Source: CAYXLI01 sp964464925 (lineage in GTDB: Bacteria; Acidobacteriota; Terriglobia; Bryobacterales; Bryobacteraceae). From it: DNA of 64,000 nucleotides. The notes beneath the pieces were generated by a model. That model had not been told where the DNA came from, did no database searches, and was given only the letters and a program-made list of their open reading frames with translations. Positions 44,009-52,876 of the stretch are shown here, in pieces. Position 1 is the first letter of the stretch, and the number at the start of each line of letters is the position of its first letter. Where the stretch lies: assembly GCA_964464925.1 (NCBI GenBank), contig CAYXLI010000003.1, positions 1 through 64,000 of the forward strand. The letters are read 5' to 3'. A program made the position numbers and the translations under genes.

Positions 44009-45499
44009 ATGCGACGGCGCGAGTTCCTCCAACTGTCGCCATTCCTCTTGAGGGCCGCTCAGCCGAAAAAGCGGCCCAACATTGTCCTCATCATGGCGGA
44101 CGATATGGGGTTCAGCGATCTCGGCTGCTACGGTTCGGAGATCCCGACGCCGAACCTGAACCGCCTGGCGGAAACCGGCGTTCGCTTCACTCAGTTCTAC
44201 AACACCGCGCGCTGCTGCCCCTCCCGCGCGTCTCTGCTTACCGGCCTCTATTCCCACCAGGCCGGCATCGGCCACATGGTGGAGGATCGGGGCTACCCCG
44301 CCTATCAGGGATATCTGAACGACAAATGCGTCACGGTCGCCGAAGCATTGAGACCCGCTGGCTATCACACGATCATGTCCGGCAAGTGGCACGTCGGCGA
44401 ACAGCGCCCACACTGGCCCACCGATCGCGGTTTTGAGCGCTACTTCGGCCTTATCCAGGGCGCCGACAACTACTTCCGCCCTGAACGTCAGATGGCGCTG
44501 GAAGACAAGCCGTGGAAACCGTCTACCGACCAGAAGTTCTACATGACCGACGCGTTCACTGACTACGCAGTCGATCGAATCAAGGAATACGCGCCCAAGC
44601 CCGATCCGTTCTTCCTCTATCTCGCCTACACGGCGCCCCACTGGCCTTTGCACGCTTGGCCCGAAGACATTGCGAAGCATCGCGGCAAGTACCGGAAAGG
44701 CTGGGACGTGCTACGGGAGGAACGCCTCGCACGCCAGCGCACCATGGGAATTGTCGACAGGCGTTGGGCTCTGACGCCGCGAGACAGCTCCGTACCCGCC
44801 TGGGATTCCGTTCAGAATAAAGATGATTTCGATCTGCGCATGGCCGTCTACGCCGCGCAGATCGATCGCCTCGATCAGGACATCGGCCGCGTGCTCAAGA
44901 CCCTGCGCGACACCGGCCAGCAGGAAAACACCCTTGTCATGTTCCTTGCCGACAATGGCGGCTGCGCCGAAGAGAAGATCCGGGGCGAACTGCCCACGCC
45001 TCCCGGCGGCGCGGACTCCTTCACCAGCTACGGCAAACCTTGGGCGAACGCCAGCAACACGCCCTTTCGCCTTTACAAGCATTGGGTGCACGAAGGCGGA
45101 ATCTCCACCCCGTTCATCATGAACTGGCCTGGCCACAAGCTGAGCAAGTTCGACCATCGCCCGGCCCACATCATCGACCTGCTGGCGACGTGCGCCGATG
45201 CCGCCGGCGCTGCGCCTCCGAAGACGGAAGGCATCAGCCTGCTCGGCAACCGGCGCATCCACGACTCAATCTTCTGGGAGCACGAAGGCAACCGGGCAGT
45301 CCGTCAAGGCAAGTGGAAGCTCGTGTCCCGCCATCCCGATGCCTGGGAGTTATACGATATCGAAGCCGACCGCACCGAACTGCACAACCTCGCGGCAGAT
45401 AACCCGGATCGCGTTACCAGAATGAAAGCCGATTACGCGGCTTGGGCCGAGCGCTGCGGCGTGCAGCCCTGGCCGCTCAGAAAGCGCAATCCGGCCTAG
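44009..45499 (+). CDS. Exported Cys-type sulfatase
   Basis: 496 residues. The N-terminus MRRREFLQLSPFLL has a twin-arginine-like motif and hydrophobic stretch, suggesting Tat export. The metal site starts PNIVLIMADDMGFSDLGCYG. The formylglycine precursor is Cys69 in CCPSRASLLTG, which must be oxidised by FGE or anSME, not encoded here. Further family motifs are YHTIMSGKWHVGE, FLADNGG and SKFDHRPAHIIDL. It removes sulfate esters, most likely from glycans, which fits the uronate gene next to it. The ATG is one base after the uxaC stop, so the two are almost certainly cotranscribed. Confidence 0.92.
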   Translation: MRRREFLQLSPFLLRAAQPKKRPNIVLIMADDMGFSDLGCYGSEIPTPNLNRLAETGVRFTQFYNTARCCPSRASLLTGLYSHQAGIGHMVEDRGYPAYQGYLNDKCVTVAEALRPAGYHTIMSGKWHVGEQRPHWPTDRGFERYFGLIQGADNYFRPERQMALEDKPWKPSTDQKFYMTDAFTDYAVDRIKEYAPKPDPFFLYLAYTAPHWPLHAWPEDIAKHRGKYRKGWDVLREERLARQRTMGIVDRRWALTPRDSSVPAWDSVQNKDDFDLRMAVYAAQIDRLDQDIGRVLKTLRDTGQQENTLVMFLADNGGCAEEKIRGELPTPPGGADSFTSYGKPWANASNTPFRLYKHWVHEGGISTPFIMNWPGHKLSKFDHRPAHIIDLLATCADAAGAAPPKTEGISLLGNRRIHDSIFWEHEGNRAVRQGKWKLVSRHPDAWELYDIEADRTELHNLAADNPDRVTRMKADYAAWAERCGVQPWPLRKRNPA

Positions 45500-45519
45500 T
45501 CCGGCCGCTATTCTGGAAT

Positions 45520-47259
45520 TTGAAGAAATCGTTCCAAAAACTGGGCCCGTACCTCTGGCGCTACCGGCGCGGCCTGTTCGTCGGAATGGGCGCGCTCGTC
45601 GTCAAGGACGTAGTCAACGCCCTGCAGCCGCTGCTCTTCGGTTGGGGCGTAGACTCCCTTACGCGCGGCTTCGCGATTTCCAAAGTCTTCTGGCTCGCCA
45701 TTGTTCTAGTTGCGATCTCAGCGATCAAGGGCCTCTTTCAGTACTGGATGCGCGTCATCCTCATCGGCATGTCGCGCGACATCGAGTACGATCTGCGCAA
45801 CGATCTCTTCGATCATCTGATCGGCCTCTCTTCGGACTTCTACTCCCGCTACCGCACCGGCGACATCATGGCCCGCGCCACGAATGATCTGAACGCAGTC
45901 CGTATGATGCTCGGCCCCGGTCTCATGTACTGGACCGAGACCATGCTCACCTTCGTGTGCGTGATTGCGGTCATGGCCTGGGTCGACCCGCCTCTCACAT
46001 TCATCGCCCTTATCCCTGCCCCGGTCGTCAGCATCGTCGTGCTGCTGTTCGGCCGCATGATCCACGCGCGCTTTGAAGAGATCCAGAAGAAATTCTCCGA
46101 TATCAGCAGCCGTGTGCAGGAAAATCTCGCGGGTGTCAGGGTCGTCCGCGCCTACGTCCAGGAGCAGGCGGAACTTGAGAAGTTCGAGCGTCTCAATCGC
46201 GAGTTCATCACCGAGAACATCAGCCTCGCCCGCACGTCCGGCATGTTCATGCCCCTCCTGCAGGCCCTGGTCGGCATCGCGTTTCTCATCGTGCTGTGGG
46301 CCGGCGGATCGCGCGTACTCTCCGGCAAAATCTCCCTCGGCAATTTTGTGATGTTCAACATGTACATGGGCATGCTGGTCTGGCCCATGATCGCGCTCGG
46401 CTGGGTGGTGAATCTCATGCAGCGCGGCTCGGCATCTCTCGCGCGCATCTACGAAATGCTCGAGGAGCGGCCCTCTATTGCCGCCCCGCTTTCTCCCCAA
46501 TCGGCGGAGAATACTCGGGGTGAAATCGAATTTCGTGACGTTACAGTGGACCACGGAGGCACGTCCGCCCTCAGCAGGCTGTCTCTCCGTATTCCTGCCG
46601 GTTCGACGGTCGCCATCGTCGGCCATACCGGCAGCGGCAAGAGCACCCTGGTCCAACTCATCCCGCGCCTCATCGACCCGACAGCCGGTGCCGTATTGCT
46701 CGACGGCAAGGATCTTCGTGATCTCGATCCGCACGAACTCCGCCGTCAGATCGGCTTCGTCCCCCAGGAAACGTTCCTCTTTTCCGCAACGCTCGGCCAG
46801 AACATCGCCTGGGGCGTGAAGGAGGCTTCCCCTGAGGAGATCGCGCGCGCCGCCGAACTCGCCGGCCTCAGCACGGATATCTCCTCCTTCCCGAACGGTT
46901 TTGACACAGTCGTGGGCGAACGGGGCATTACCTTGTCCGGCGGCCAGAAGCAGCGCACCGCAATCGCGCGCGCCATTCTCCGCAACCCGAAAATCCTCAT
47001 CCTCGACGACGCGCTCTCGAGCGTAGACACTCTCACCGAAGAGCGCATCCTCACAGCGCTCGAAGAGGTAATGCGAGGCCGCACCACGATCCTCATTTCG
47101 CACCGCGTCTCCACCGTCCGGAATGCCGGCCGCATCTTCGTCATCGAACACGGGCAGCTTGCCGAACAAGGCACGCATGAGGAACTGATTCGCCGCCGCG
47201 GTTATTACGCAGACCTATATCAGAAGCAGCTTCTCGAAGAAGAACTGGAAGCGATCTAG
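45520..47259 (+). CDS. ABC exporter, fused permease and ATPase (MsbA/MDR type)
   Basis: About 579 residues from the TTG at 45520. An ATG at 45442 would overlap the sulfatase by 58 bases and add residues unlike the family, so the start is uncertain. Six membrane helices (~20-310) are followed by the nucleotide-binding domain (~335-575) with Walker A GHTGSGKSTLV, signature LSGGQKQR, Walker B ILILDDALSSVD and the switch His in ILISHRVS. It works as a dimer and exports lipids, drugs or other hydrophobic compounds. Its place in a uronate-sulfatase run is unexpected, and a role in glycan use is not evident. Confidence 0.88.
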   Translation: MKKSFQKLGPYLWRYRRGLFVGMGALVVKDVVNALQPLLFGWGVDSLTRGFAISKVFWLAIVLVAISAIKGLFQYWMRVILIGMSRDIEYDLRNDLFDHLIGLSSDFYSRYRTGDIMARATNDLNAVRMMLGPGLMYWTETMLTFVCVIAVMAWVDPPLTFIALIPAPVVSIVVLLFGRMIHARFEEIQKKFSDISSRVQENLAGVRVVRAYVQEQAELEKFERLNREFITENISLARTSGMFMPLLQALVGIAFLIVLWAGGSRVLSGKISLGNFVMFNMYMGMLVWPMIALGWVVNLMQRGSASLARIYEMLEERPSIAAPLSPQSAENTRGEIEFRDVTVDHGGTSALSRLSLRIPAGSTVAIVGHTGSGKSTLVQLIPRLIDPTAGAVLLDGKDLRDLDPHELRRQIGFVPQETFLFSATLGQNIAWGVKEASPEEIARAAELAGLSTDISSFPNGFDTVVGERGITLSGGQKQRTAIARAILRNPKILILDDALSSVDTLTEERILTALEEVMRGRTTILISHRVSTVRNAGRIFVIEHGQLAEQGTHEELIRRRGYYADLYQKQLLEEELEAI

Positions 47260-47302
47260 CCGCTCCGACTGGATCAGGTTACATCCGGCCGCGGCTCTGC
47301 GA

Positions 47303-47308
47303 TACAAT
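47303..47308 (+). promoter_or_regulatory. Leaderless-type -10 of the D-2-hydroxyacid dehydrogenase gene
   Basis: TACAAT ends eight bases before the ATG at 47317, with no Shine-Dalgarno in between. The geometry is the same as upstream of the foldase gene. Confidence 0.45.
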
Positions 47309-47316
47309 CCCTAGCC

Positions 47317-48324
47317 ATGCGTAGCTTTGTCTGCCTGCTTGCCCTCTGCGCGCTGCCCCTGGCCGCGCAGCAGAAGAAAATCGTAGTCCTCAATGCCGAC
47401 CCCGCCATGGTCTCTGACTTATCCTCTGCGTCCAGCAAGGTCCGGATTGTTTCTGCCACGCGCGCAAACTTGAAACAGGAACTAGCCGATGCCGACGCTC
47501 TCATCGGCGAGCCGACTCCGGAAGACATCCGCATAGGCAAGAACCTCCAGTGGGTGCAGGTGATGTCGGCCGGCGTCGAACGCGCGCTGCATCTGTCTGG
47601 CGGGAATGATCTGCGCGATTCGAAAATCATCCTCACGAACAACCGCATCGTACAAGGTCCGGAAATTGCCGATCATGCGCTCGCCATGCTGCTCGCCCTC
47701 TCGCGGGGTCTCAACAAATTCATCGCAGACGATAAACAGGAGAATTGGCAGCCGCGCCCCTATAAAGGAATCGAGCTGAATGGCCGCACTGCCGTCATCA
47801 TCGGCGTCGGCGGCATCGGAACCCAAATCGCTGTCCGCGCCGCCGCTTTTGGTATGAACGTCATCGGCGTCGATCCACAGGACATCCCCTTCCAGCCCTC
47901 CATCAAAAAGGTGGTCAAGCCCGACCAGCTCGACGAAGTCATCCCCGAAGCCGATGTCGTCTTCATCTCCGCTCCGCACACGCCGGAAAGCCACAAAATG
48001 ATGGGTGCGAAGGAATTCGAGCTCATGAAGAAGGATTCCTACTTCATCGCCGTTAGCCGCGGCGGCCTCTACGATATGAACGGCTTGGTGAAGGCTCTCG
48101 ACAGCAAACGCCTCGCCGGCGCCGGCGTAGACGTAACCGACCCGGAGCCGCTCCCCAAAGGCCATGCGCTTTGGAAGTTCGATAACGCGATCGTCACGCC
48201 TCACATCGCCGGCCGGTCCGATAAGGATCGCGCCCGCATGATCTCCACTATCAAGCAGAATATTGCCCGTTTCGCAGATGGCAAACCGCTGGTGAACGTG
48301 GTCGATAAGAAGCGCGGCTACTAA
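47317..48324 (+). CDS. D-isomer-specific 2-hydroxyacid dehydrogenase with a signal peptide
   Basis: 335 residues. The N-terminus MRSFVCLLALCALPLAAQQ is a textbook signal peptide with an Ala-x-Ala-like site. The rest is an intact NAD-dependent dehydrogenase, with dinucleotide motif GVGGIGTQIAVRAAAFG and the active-site Arg, Glu and His in VSRGGLYD, VTDPEPLPKG and VTPHIAG. Such enzymes reduce 2-keto acids to D-2-hydroxy acids, and an exported form would lack NADH supply. The position of a TACAAT box eight bases before this ATG supports the start that includes the signal. The stop overlaps the end of the MocR remnant by three bases. Confidence 0.85.
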   Translation: MRSFVCLLALCALPLAAQQKKIVVLNADPAMVSDLSSASSKVRIVSATRANLKQELADADALIGEPTPEDIRIGKNLQWVQVMSAGVERALHLSGGNDLRDSKIILTNNRIVQGPEIADHALAMLLALSRGLNKFIADDKQENWQPRPYKGIELNGRTAVIIGVGGIGTQIAVRAAAFGMNVIGVDPQDIPFQPSIKKVVKPDQLDEVIPEADVVFISAPHTPESHKMMGAKEFELMKKDSYFIAVSRGGLYDMNGLVKALDSKRLAGAGVDVTDPEPLPKGHALWKFDNAIVTPHIAGRSDKDRARMISTIKQNIARFADGKPLVNVVDKKRGY

Positions 48325-48540
48325 GTCAGTGCAAGGCGCAGGCGGTTCGGTCCTTCGCGAATCGCTTCGGCTGCAATCACACCGTAGCCGAATGTGATTC
48401 CCTGCGGACCGGCCGCCCGCCGCTCCGCATACATTTTTCGCACCCGGCGAACATGTCGTCCAAAGTGGCCTCTACCATGAATCGTGCCAGCGCTATCTGC
48501 GCCGGCAGCCGCGCCCGGATGAATGCCTCGCGCCGGGGTT
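48321..48540 (-). pseudogene. Remnant of a MocR-type (GntR / PLP aminotransferase) regulator, frameshifted and internally deleted
   Basis: Translation of the minus strand gives RARLPAQIALARFMVE in one frame up to about 48471. It then continues, after a one-base slip, as GHFGRHVRRVRKMYAERRA and runs into GITFGYGVIAAEAIREG..RLRLAL ending at TAG 48321. The first two parts match the aminotransferase-domain hallmark of MocR regulators (LA-F--EGHF-RH-RRMR-LY--RR). The last matches their extreme C-terminus (LGFG-l--e-IreGv-rLa-al). The roughly 60-90 residues normally between them are missing, as are the HTH and most of the domain. MocR genes often sit divergently beside AhpD/carboxymuconolactone-decarboxylase-like genes, which is exactly the context here. 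Confidence 0.75.
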
Positions 48541-48546
48541 CCGCTC

Positions 48547-48552
48547 TACCCT
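48547..48552 (+). promoter_or_regulatory. Leaderless-type -10 of the AhpD-like gene
   Basis: TACCCT ends six bases before the ATG at 48559. The following bases (TGTAAGTATG) closely resemble the start region of the YkgJ-type gene (TGAAGATATG). Confidence 0.4.
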
Positions 48553-48558
48553 GTAAGT

Positions 48559-49017
48559 ATGAATCAGCGCATCAACGCATTGAACGTAGCCCCGGATGCC
48601 TACCGCGCCATGGCACATCTGCAGAGCTACGTGGATCATTCCAATCTGGACAGCAAGCTTCTGGAACTGGTGAAGACCCGCGCCTCTCAACTCAACGGCT
48701 GTGCATACTGCATTGACATGCACACCAAGGACGCCCGCGCGATGGGCGAAACCGAGCAGCGCTTGTACGCTCTCAGCGCGTGGCGGGAAACGCCGTTCTA
48801 TTCGGAGAAAGAGCGCGCCGCCCTCGCATGGACCGAAGCCTTGACTCTCATTTCCGAGACCCACGCGCCCGACGATGTGTACCAGGAGGCTCTCCGCCAT
48901 TTCGCCGGAAAGGAACTGGTAGACCTCACGCTCGCGATTGTAGCCATCAATGGCTGGAACCGGATTGCAATCGGCTTTCGCGCTGAACCCGGCACCTACA
49001 AAGCAGCCGTAAAATGA
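48559..49017 (+). CDS. AhpD-like / carboxymuconolactone decarboxylase family protein
   Basis: 152 residues, typical of the AhpD-like core family. The redox motif is CAYCIDMH (CxxCxxxH), within LVKTRASQLNGCAYCIDMHTKDA, and the second half carries EALTLISETHAPD and LTLAIVAINGWNRIAI. It probably reduces peroxides through a cysteine pair and may not decarboxylate anything. ATG 48559 is preferred over a frame open 36 bases upstream because the latter would overlap the decayed MocR regulator. The regulator that would normally control it is a pseudogene, so expression may now be constitutive. Confidence 0.88.
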   Translation: MNQRINALNVAPDAYRAMAHLQSYVDHSNLDSKLLELVKTRASQLNGCAYCIDMHTKDARAMGETEQRLYALSAWRETPFYSEKERAALAWTEALTLISETHAPDDVYQEALRHFAGKELVDLTLAIVAINGWNRIAIGFRAEPGTYKAAVK

Positions 49018-49266
49018 GCCCGGCCGCGTTCTGACGCACCAGCCGTCTTTACGCAATCGGCTCGAATCCGCTGGCCCTACGCCGTCGGCCCGCGCGGCCC
49101 GTAAAGCCGCGCCGTCCGCGGCCCTTGCTTATCCTCTGTTCCTGCCGTTCGGTATATGATCGTCTCCGCCTCCTCAAAGCCTTGGCGCCCTGACATCGTC
49201 CAGATCCCACTTCAACGCCCCTCAACCGCATTTCGACGCTTCTTTCGCGGTTTCTTCCCCCTAAGT

Positions 49267-49275
49267 TGATAAAAT
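49267..49275 (+). promoter_or_regulatory. Extended -10 upstream of metH
   Basis: TGATAAAAT (hexamer 49270-49275) ends 12 bases before the metH ATG, followed by AAGGGA. No cobalamin, SAM or SAH riboswitch pattern is recognised in the 270-bp gap from 49018. Confidence 0.4.
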
Positions 49276-49287
49276 AAAGGGATTACG

Positions 49288-52200
49288 ATGGAGAACCGCA
49301 AGCAGCGACAGCAAGCCCTTCTGGAAACGCTCGAAACCCGCATCCTGGTGATGGACGGCGCGATGGGCTCCATCCTGCACTCGCAACTGACTCCTGAGGA
49401 TTACGGCGGCACTCATCTGGAGAACTGCTCGGATAACGTGTGCCGCACCCGGCCGGACGTCATCATTGGCATTCACGAGATGTATCTGAAAGCGGGCGCC
49501 CAGATGATCGAGACCAATTCGTTCAACGGCCACCCGATCTCGCTCGCTGAGTTTCACCTCGAGAATGACACCTACGAGATCAACTTCAAGGCGTCACAGC
49601 TCGCCCGCGAAGCCGCGGACAAGTACTGGACTGCCGGTAAGCCCCGCTTCGTCGCAGGCTCCATGGGGCCAACCACGCGCTCCATCTCCGTTACGCGCAA
49701 TGCCGATTTCCCCACCATGCGGAAGGGCTACTATGACCAGGCCAAGGCGCTCGTCGAAGGCGGCGCGGACGTCCTGCTCGTCGAAACCAGCAACGACACG
49801 CTCAACATTAAGTCCGCCCTGCTCGCCATCGAGCAACTGGAGATCGACCTCGGTATCGTCATTCCGGTCATGGTCTCGGGCACGATCGAACCCACCGGCA
49901 CCATGCTCGCCGGCCAGACCGCGGACGCGCTCTACGCCTCCATCGGGAACCACAAGCTCCTCTCCATCGGTCTGAATTGCGCCACTGGCCCGGAGTTCAT
50001 GACGGATCACATCCGTACCCTGCATGAACTCTCGAATACGCGCATCTCGTGCTATCCGAACGCTGGTCTGCCGAATGAAGAGATGAAGTATGAGGAGACG
50101 CCGGAGTCCCTCGCATCCCAGCTCGAAAAATTCGTGGACCATGGTTGGCTCAACCTCATCGGTGGATGCTGCGGAACCACGCCTGCACACATCGAAGCCA
50201 TTGCGAAAATGGTCGATGGCCGCAAGCCGCGGGTCACCACGCCCCGCCCGCGCCGCTCGTTCTACGCCGGTACGGAAGTGGTAGAAGCCGAAGACTCCAA
50301 TCGTCCCCTCATCGTCGGTGAGCGCACGAACGTGATCGGCTCGCGCGCTTTCAAGAATCTGATCGCGGCCGAAAATTGGGAAGAGGCGACCGACATTGCC
50401 CGCCGCCAGATGCGCAACGGCGCCCACGTCATTGACGTCTGCCTCCAGTCCACCGATCGCGACGAACTCAAGGACATTCCACGCTTCTACGACCTGCTCA
50501 CCCGCAAGGTTCCAAAGGTTCCCGTCATGGTGGATACCACGGACCCCCGCGCGGTCGAGTTGTCGCTCACCTATTGCCAGGGCAAGAGCATCATCAACTC
50601 CATCAACCTGGAAGACGGTGAGGAGAAATTCGAAAAAGTGTGCCCCATCGCAAAAGCTTATGGCGCGGCTCTCGTCGTCGGCACCATTGACGAGGACAAA
50701 CTGCAGGCACAGGCGTTTACACGCGAGCGCAAACTCGCAGTCGCGAGCCGTTCCATCGGACTGCTGACACAAAAGTACGAGATCCCGCTCGAAGACATCA
50801 TCATCGATCCGCTGGTGTTCCCGTGCGCTACCGGCGATGAGAACTACATTGGCGGTGCGGTCGAAACCATCGAGTCACTCCGTCTCATCAAGGAAGCCAA
50901 CCCGGGCGTGAAGACAGTGCTCGGCGTCTCGAACATCTCCTTCGGCTTGCCTCCTGCCGCGCGCGAAGTCGTCAACTCGGTCTTCCTTTACTACTGCACT
51001 AAGTCCGGCCTCGACCTCGCCATCGTGAACGCCGAAAAGCTGGAGCGCTTCGCGTCGCTCCCGGCCGAAGAGCGCAAACTCGCGGAAAACCTGCTCTTCA
51101 ACACCCCTCACGAACCGGGCATTCCCGAAGACTGGCGCCAGCAGACGCGCGAGCAGAAGATCGCCGTCAATCAGCACCACATCGCCGCAATCACAGAACA
51201 TTTCCGCGGGGCTTCCGGCAAGAAGACCAAAGAAGCCAAAGCCGATCTGCCTCTGGATGAGCGCCTTGCGAACTACATCATCGAGGGCACGAAGGATGGC
51301 CTCATCAACGACCTTGATCTCAAGCTCAAGGAAGGCGTGGCGCCCCTCGACGTCATCAACGGCCCTCTCATGGGGGGCATGGCGGAAGTGGGCCGCCTCT
51401 TCAACAACAATGAATTGATCGTAGCCGAGGTACTCCAGTCTGCTGAAGCCATGAAGGCCGCCGTGAACTACCTGCAACAGTTCATGGAGAAGGCGGACAC
51501 GTCAACACGCGCCAAAGTGCTGCTTGCCACGGTGAAGGGTGACGTGCACGACATCGGCAAGAACCTGGTAGAGATCATCCTTTCGAACAACGGCTACGAA
51601 GTGGTGAACCTGGGCATTAAGGTCCCGCCCGAAGTATTGGTAAAGGCATATCACGATCACAAGCCCGATGCGATCGGCCTCTCCGGTCTGCTGGTCAAAA
51701 GCGCCCAGCAGATGGTGGTCACCGCTAACGATCTCAAGGAAGCTGGTATCCATGTTCCGCTGCTCGTTGGCGGAGCCGCTCTATCGGAACGCTACACCAC
51801 CGGCAAAATCGGCCCGGCCTACTCTTCGCCCACCCTCTACGCCAAGGATGCGATGACCGGCCTTGCGCTGATGAATCTGTTGTCCGATCCGGCAACTGCC
51901 GAACAAACGCGCAAGAAATATTTGTTCCTTGACGCGCCCGCGCCCGCGCAGACCGTCGTGCATGAGCCGGTTGTCATTACGAAGAATCGCAGCGCGAAGG
52001 TGAATGCATCTGTCGAGATCCCTCCGGTAGCGTACACGGATCGCAAGGTTCGCTCCGTTCCGCAACTCACCGAAGTCTGGAGCTACATTAATCCCTTCAT
52101 GCTCTATGGCCGTCATATGGGCTATAAAGGCAACTTCGAAAAGCGGCTGATCGAACGCGAAGAAAAGGCTTTAGATCTCTTCCACCAGATGGAAGAGGTG

Positions 52201-52836
52201 AAAACGGAAGCCGCGAAGTTCATGAAGGTCCGCGCCGTGTGGCAGTTTTTCGAAGCCGAGCGCGACGGCAACACTATCCACCTGTATGCGCCGGCCGCGA
52301 AGGAGCCAATTCACTCCTTCCACTTCGGCCGCCAACCGCGCGCCGAAGGCCTCTGTCTCAGTGACTACATCCTGGACCCGGTGAACGGACGCCGCGACCA
52401 TATCGCACTCTTCGTCGTCACCGCCGGTGAAGGCGTCCGCGAGAAGTCCGAAGAGGCTAAGCGTGCCGGCGAATTCTTCAAGGCGCACGCGCTGCAGGCC
52501 CTCGCCGTCGAAACGGCCGAAGGGGCTGCCGAGTGGCTCCATCGCCGCATCCGCGAAGATTGGGGCTTCCCTGACCCGCCGGACCTCACCATGCAGGAGC
52601 GCTTCACGTCTCGTTATCGCGGCAAACGCTACAGCTTCGGGTACCCGGCGTGCCCGAATCTGGACGACCAGCAGGGTATCTGGAAGCTGCTGAACCCCGA
52701 CGAAATCGGCGTCCAGTTGACGGAAGGCATGATGATGGAGCCGGAAGCCAGCGTCAGCGCGCTCGTCTTCCACCACCCCGACTGTGCCTATTTCACCGCA
52801 AGCGAAGAAGTAGAACCGGCCCTCGCCGGCCAGTAG
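49288..52836 (+). CDS. metH: Cobalamin-dependent methionine synthase
   Basis: 1182 residues with all four modules. The homocysteine-binding barrel (~10-315) has the zinc ligands in GGCCGTTP. The methyltetrahydrofolate barrel (~330-610) starts NRPLIVGERTNVIGSR. The B12 domain (~640-880) has the cobalt-ligating His in KGDVHDIGKNLVEIIL and GLSGLLVKS. The reactivation domain (~895-1180) has RYSFGYPACPNLDDQQGIW and MEPEASVSALVFHHP. It transfers a methyl group from methyl-THF to homocysteine. The length is close to E. coli MetH (1227), and nothing essential appears missing. The short spacing from the extended -10 suggests a very short leader. Confidence 0.97.
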   Translation: MENRKQRQQALLETLETRILVMDGAMGSILHSQLTPEDYGGTHLENCSDNVCRTRPDVIIGIHEMYLKAGAQMIETNSFNGHPISLAEFHLENDTYEINFKASQLAREAADKYWTAGKPRFVAGSMGPTTRSISVTRNADFPTMRKGYYDQAKALVEGGADVLLVETSNDTLNIKSALLAIEQLEIDLGIVIPVMVSGTIEPTGTMLAGQTADALYASIGNHKLLSIGLNCATGPEFMTDHIRTLHELSNTRISCYPNAGLPNEEMKYEETPESLASQLEKFVDHGWLNLIGGCCGTTPAHIEAIAKMVDGRKPRVTTPRPRRSFYAGTEVVEAEDSNRPLIVGERTNVIGSRAFKNLIAAENWEEATDIARRQMRNGAHVIDVCLQSTDRDELKDIPRFYDLLTRKVPKVPVMVDTTDPRAVELSLTYCQGKSIINSINLEDGEEKFEKVCPIAKAYGAALVVGTIDEDKLQAQAFTRERKLAVASRSIGLLTQKYEIPLEDIIIDPLVFPCATGDENYIGGAVETIESLRLIKEANPGVKTVLGVSNISFGLPPAAREVVNSVFLYYCTKSGLDLAIVNAEKLERFASLPAEERKLAENLLFNTPHEPGIPEDWRQQTREQKIAVNQHHIAAITEHFRGASGKKTKEAKADLPLDERLANYIIEGTKDGLINDLDLKLKEGVAPLDVINGPLMGGMAEVGRLFNNNELIVAEVLQSAEAMKAAVNYLQQFMEKADTSTRAKVLLATVKGDVHDIGKNLVEIILSNNGYEVVNLGIKVPPEVLVKAYHDHKPDAIGLSGLLVKSAQQMVVTANDLKEAGIHVPLLVGGAALSERYTTGKIGPAYSSPTLYAKDAMTGLALMNLLSDPATAEQTRKKYLFLDAPAPAQTVVHEPVVITKNRSAKVNASVEIPPVAYTDRKVRSVPQLTEVWSYINPFMLYGRHMGYKGNFEKRLIEREEKALDLFHQMEEVKTEAAKFMKVRAVWQFFEAERDGNTIHLYAPAAKEPIHSFHFGRQPRAEGLCLSDYILDPVNGRRDHIALFVVTAGEGVREKSEEAKRAGEFFKAHALQALAVETAEGAAEWLHRRIREDWGFPDPPDLTMQERFTSRYRGKRYSFGYPACPNLDDQQGIWKLLNPDEIGVQLTEGMMMEPEASVSALVFHHPDCAYFTASEEVEPALAGQ

Positions 52837-52876
52837 TAGCGGAGACTCAGACGCACGCCGGCCCCCAGGCCTCGGC

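Noticed and set aside
45718..47178. A 486-residue minus-strand frame opposite the ABC exporter
   Set aside because: The sequence is Asp/His/Arg-rich, a typical reverse-complement shadow. Walker and signature motifs are on the plus strand.
48453..48716. A plus-strand frame of 87 residues crossing the MocR remnant and the AhpD-like gene
   Set aside because: It overlaps both better-supported features in the wrong frame and has no homologous pattern.
49018..49287. A possible cobalamin, SAM or SAH riboswitch in front of metH
   Set aside because: No conserved riboswitch core was found by eye, and the likely promoter lies only about 12 bases before the ATG, leaving no room for a leader RNA.
49594..50772. 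A 392-residue minus-strand frame inside metH
   Set aside because: Antisense shadow of the methyl-THF and homocysteine domains, with no independent motif.
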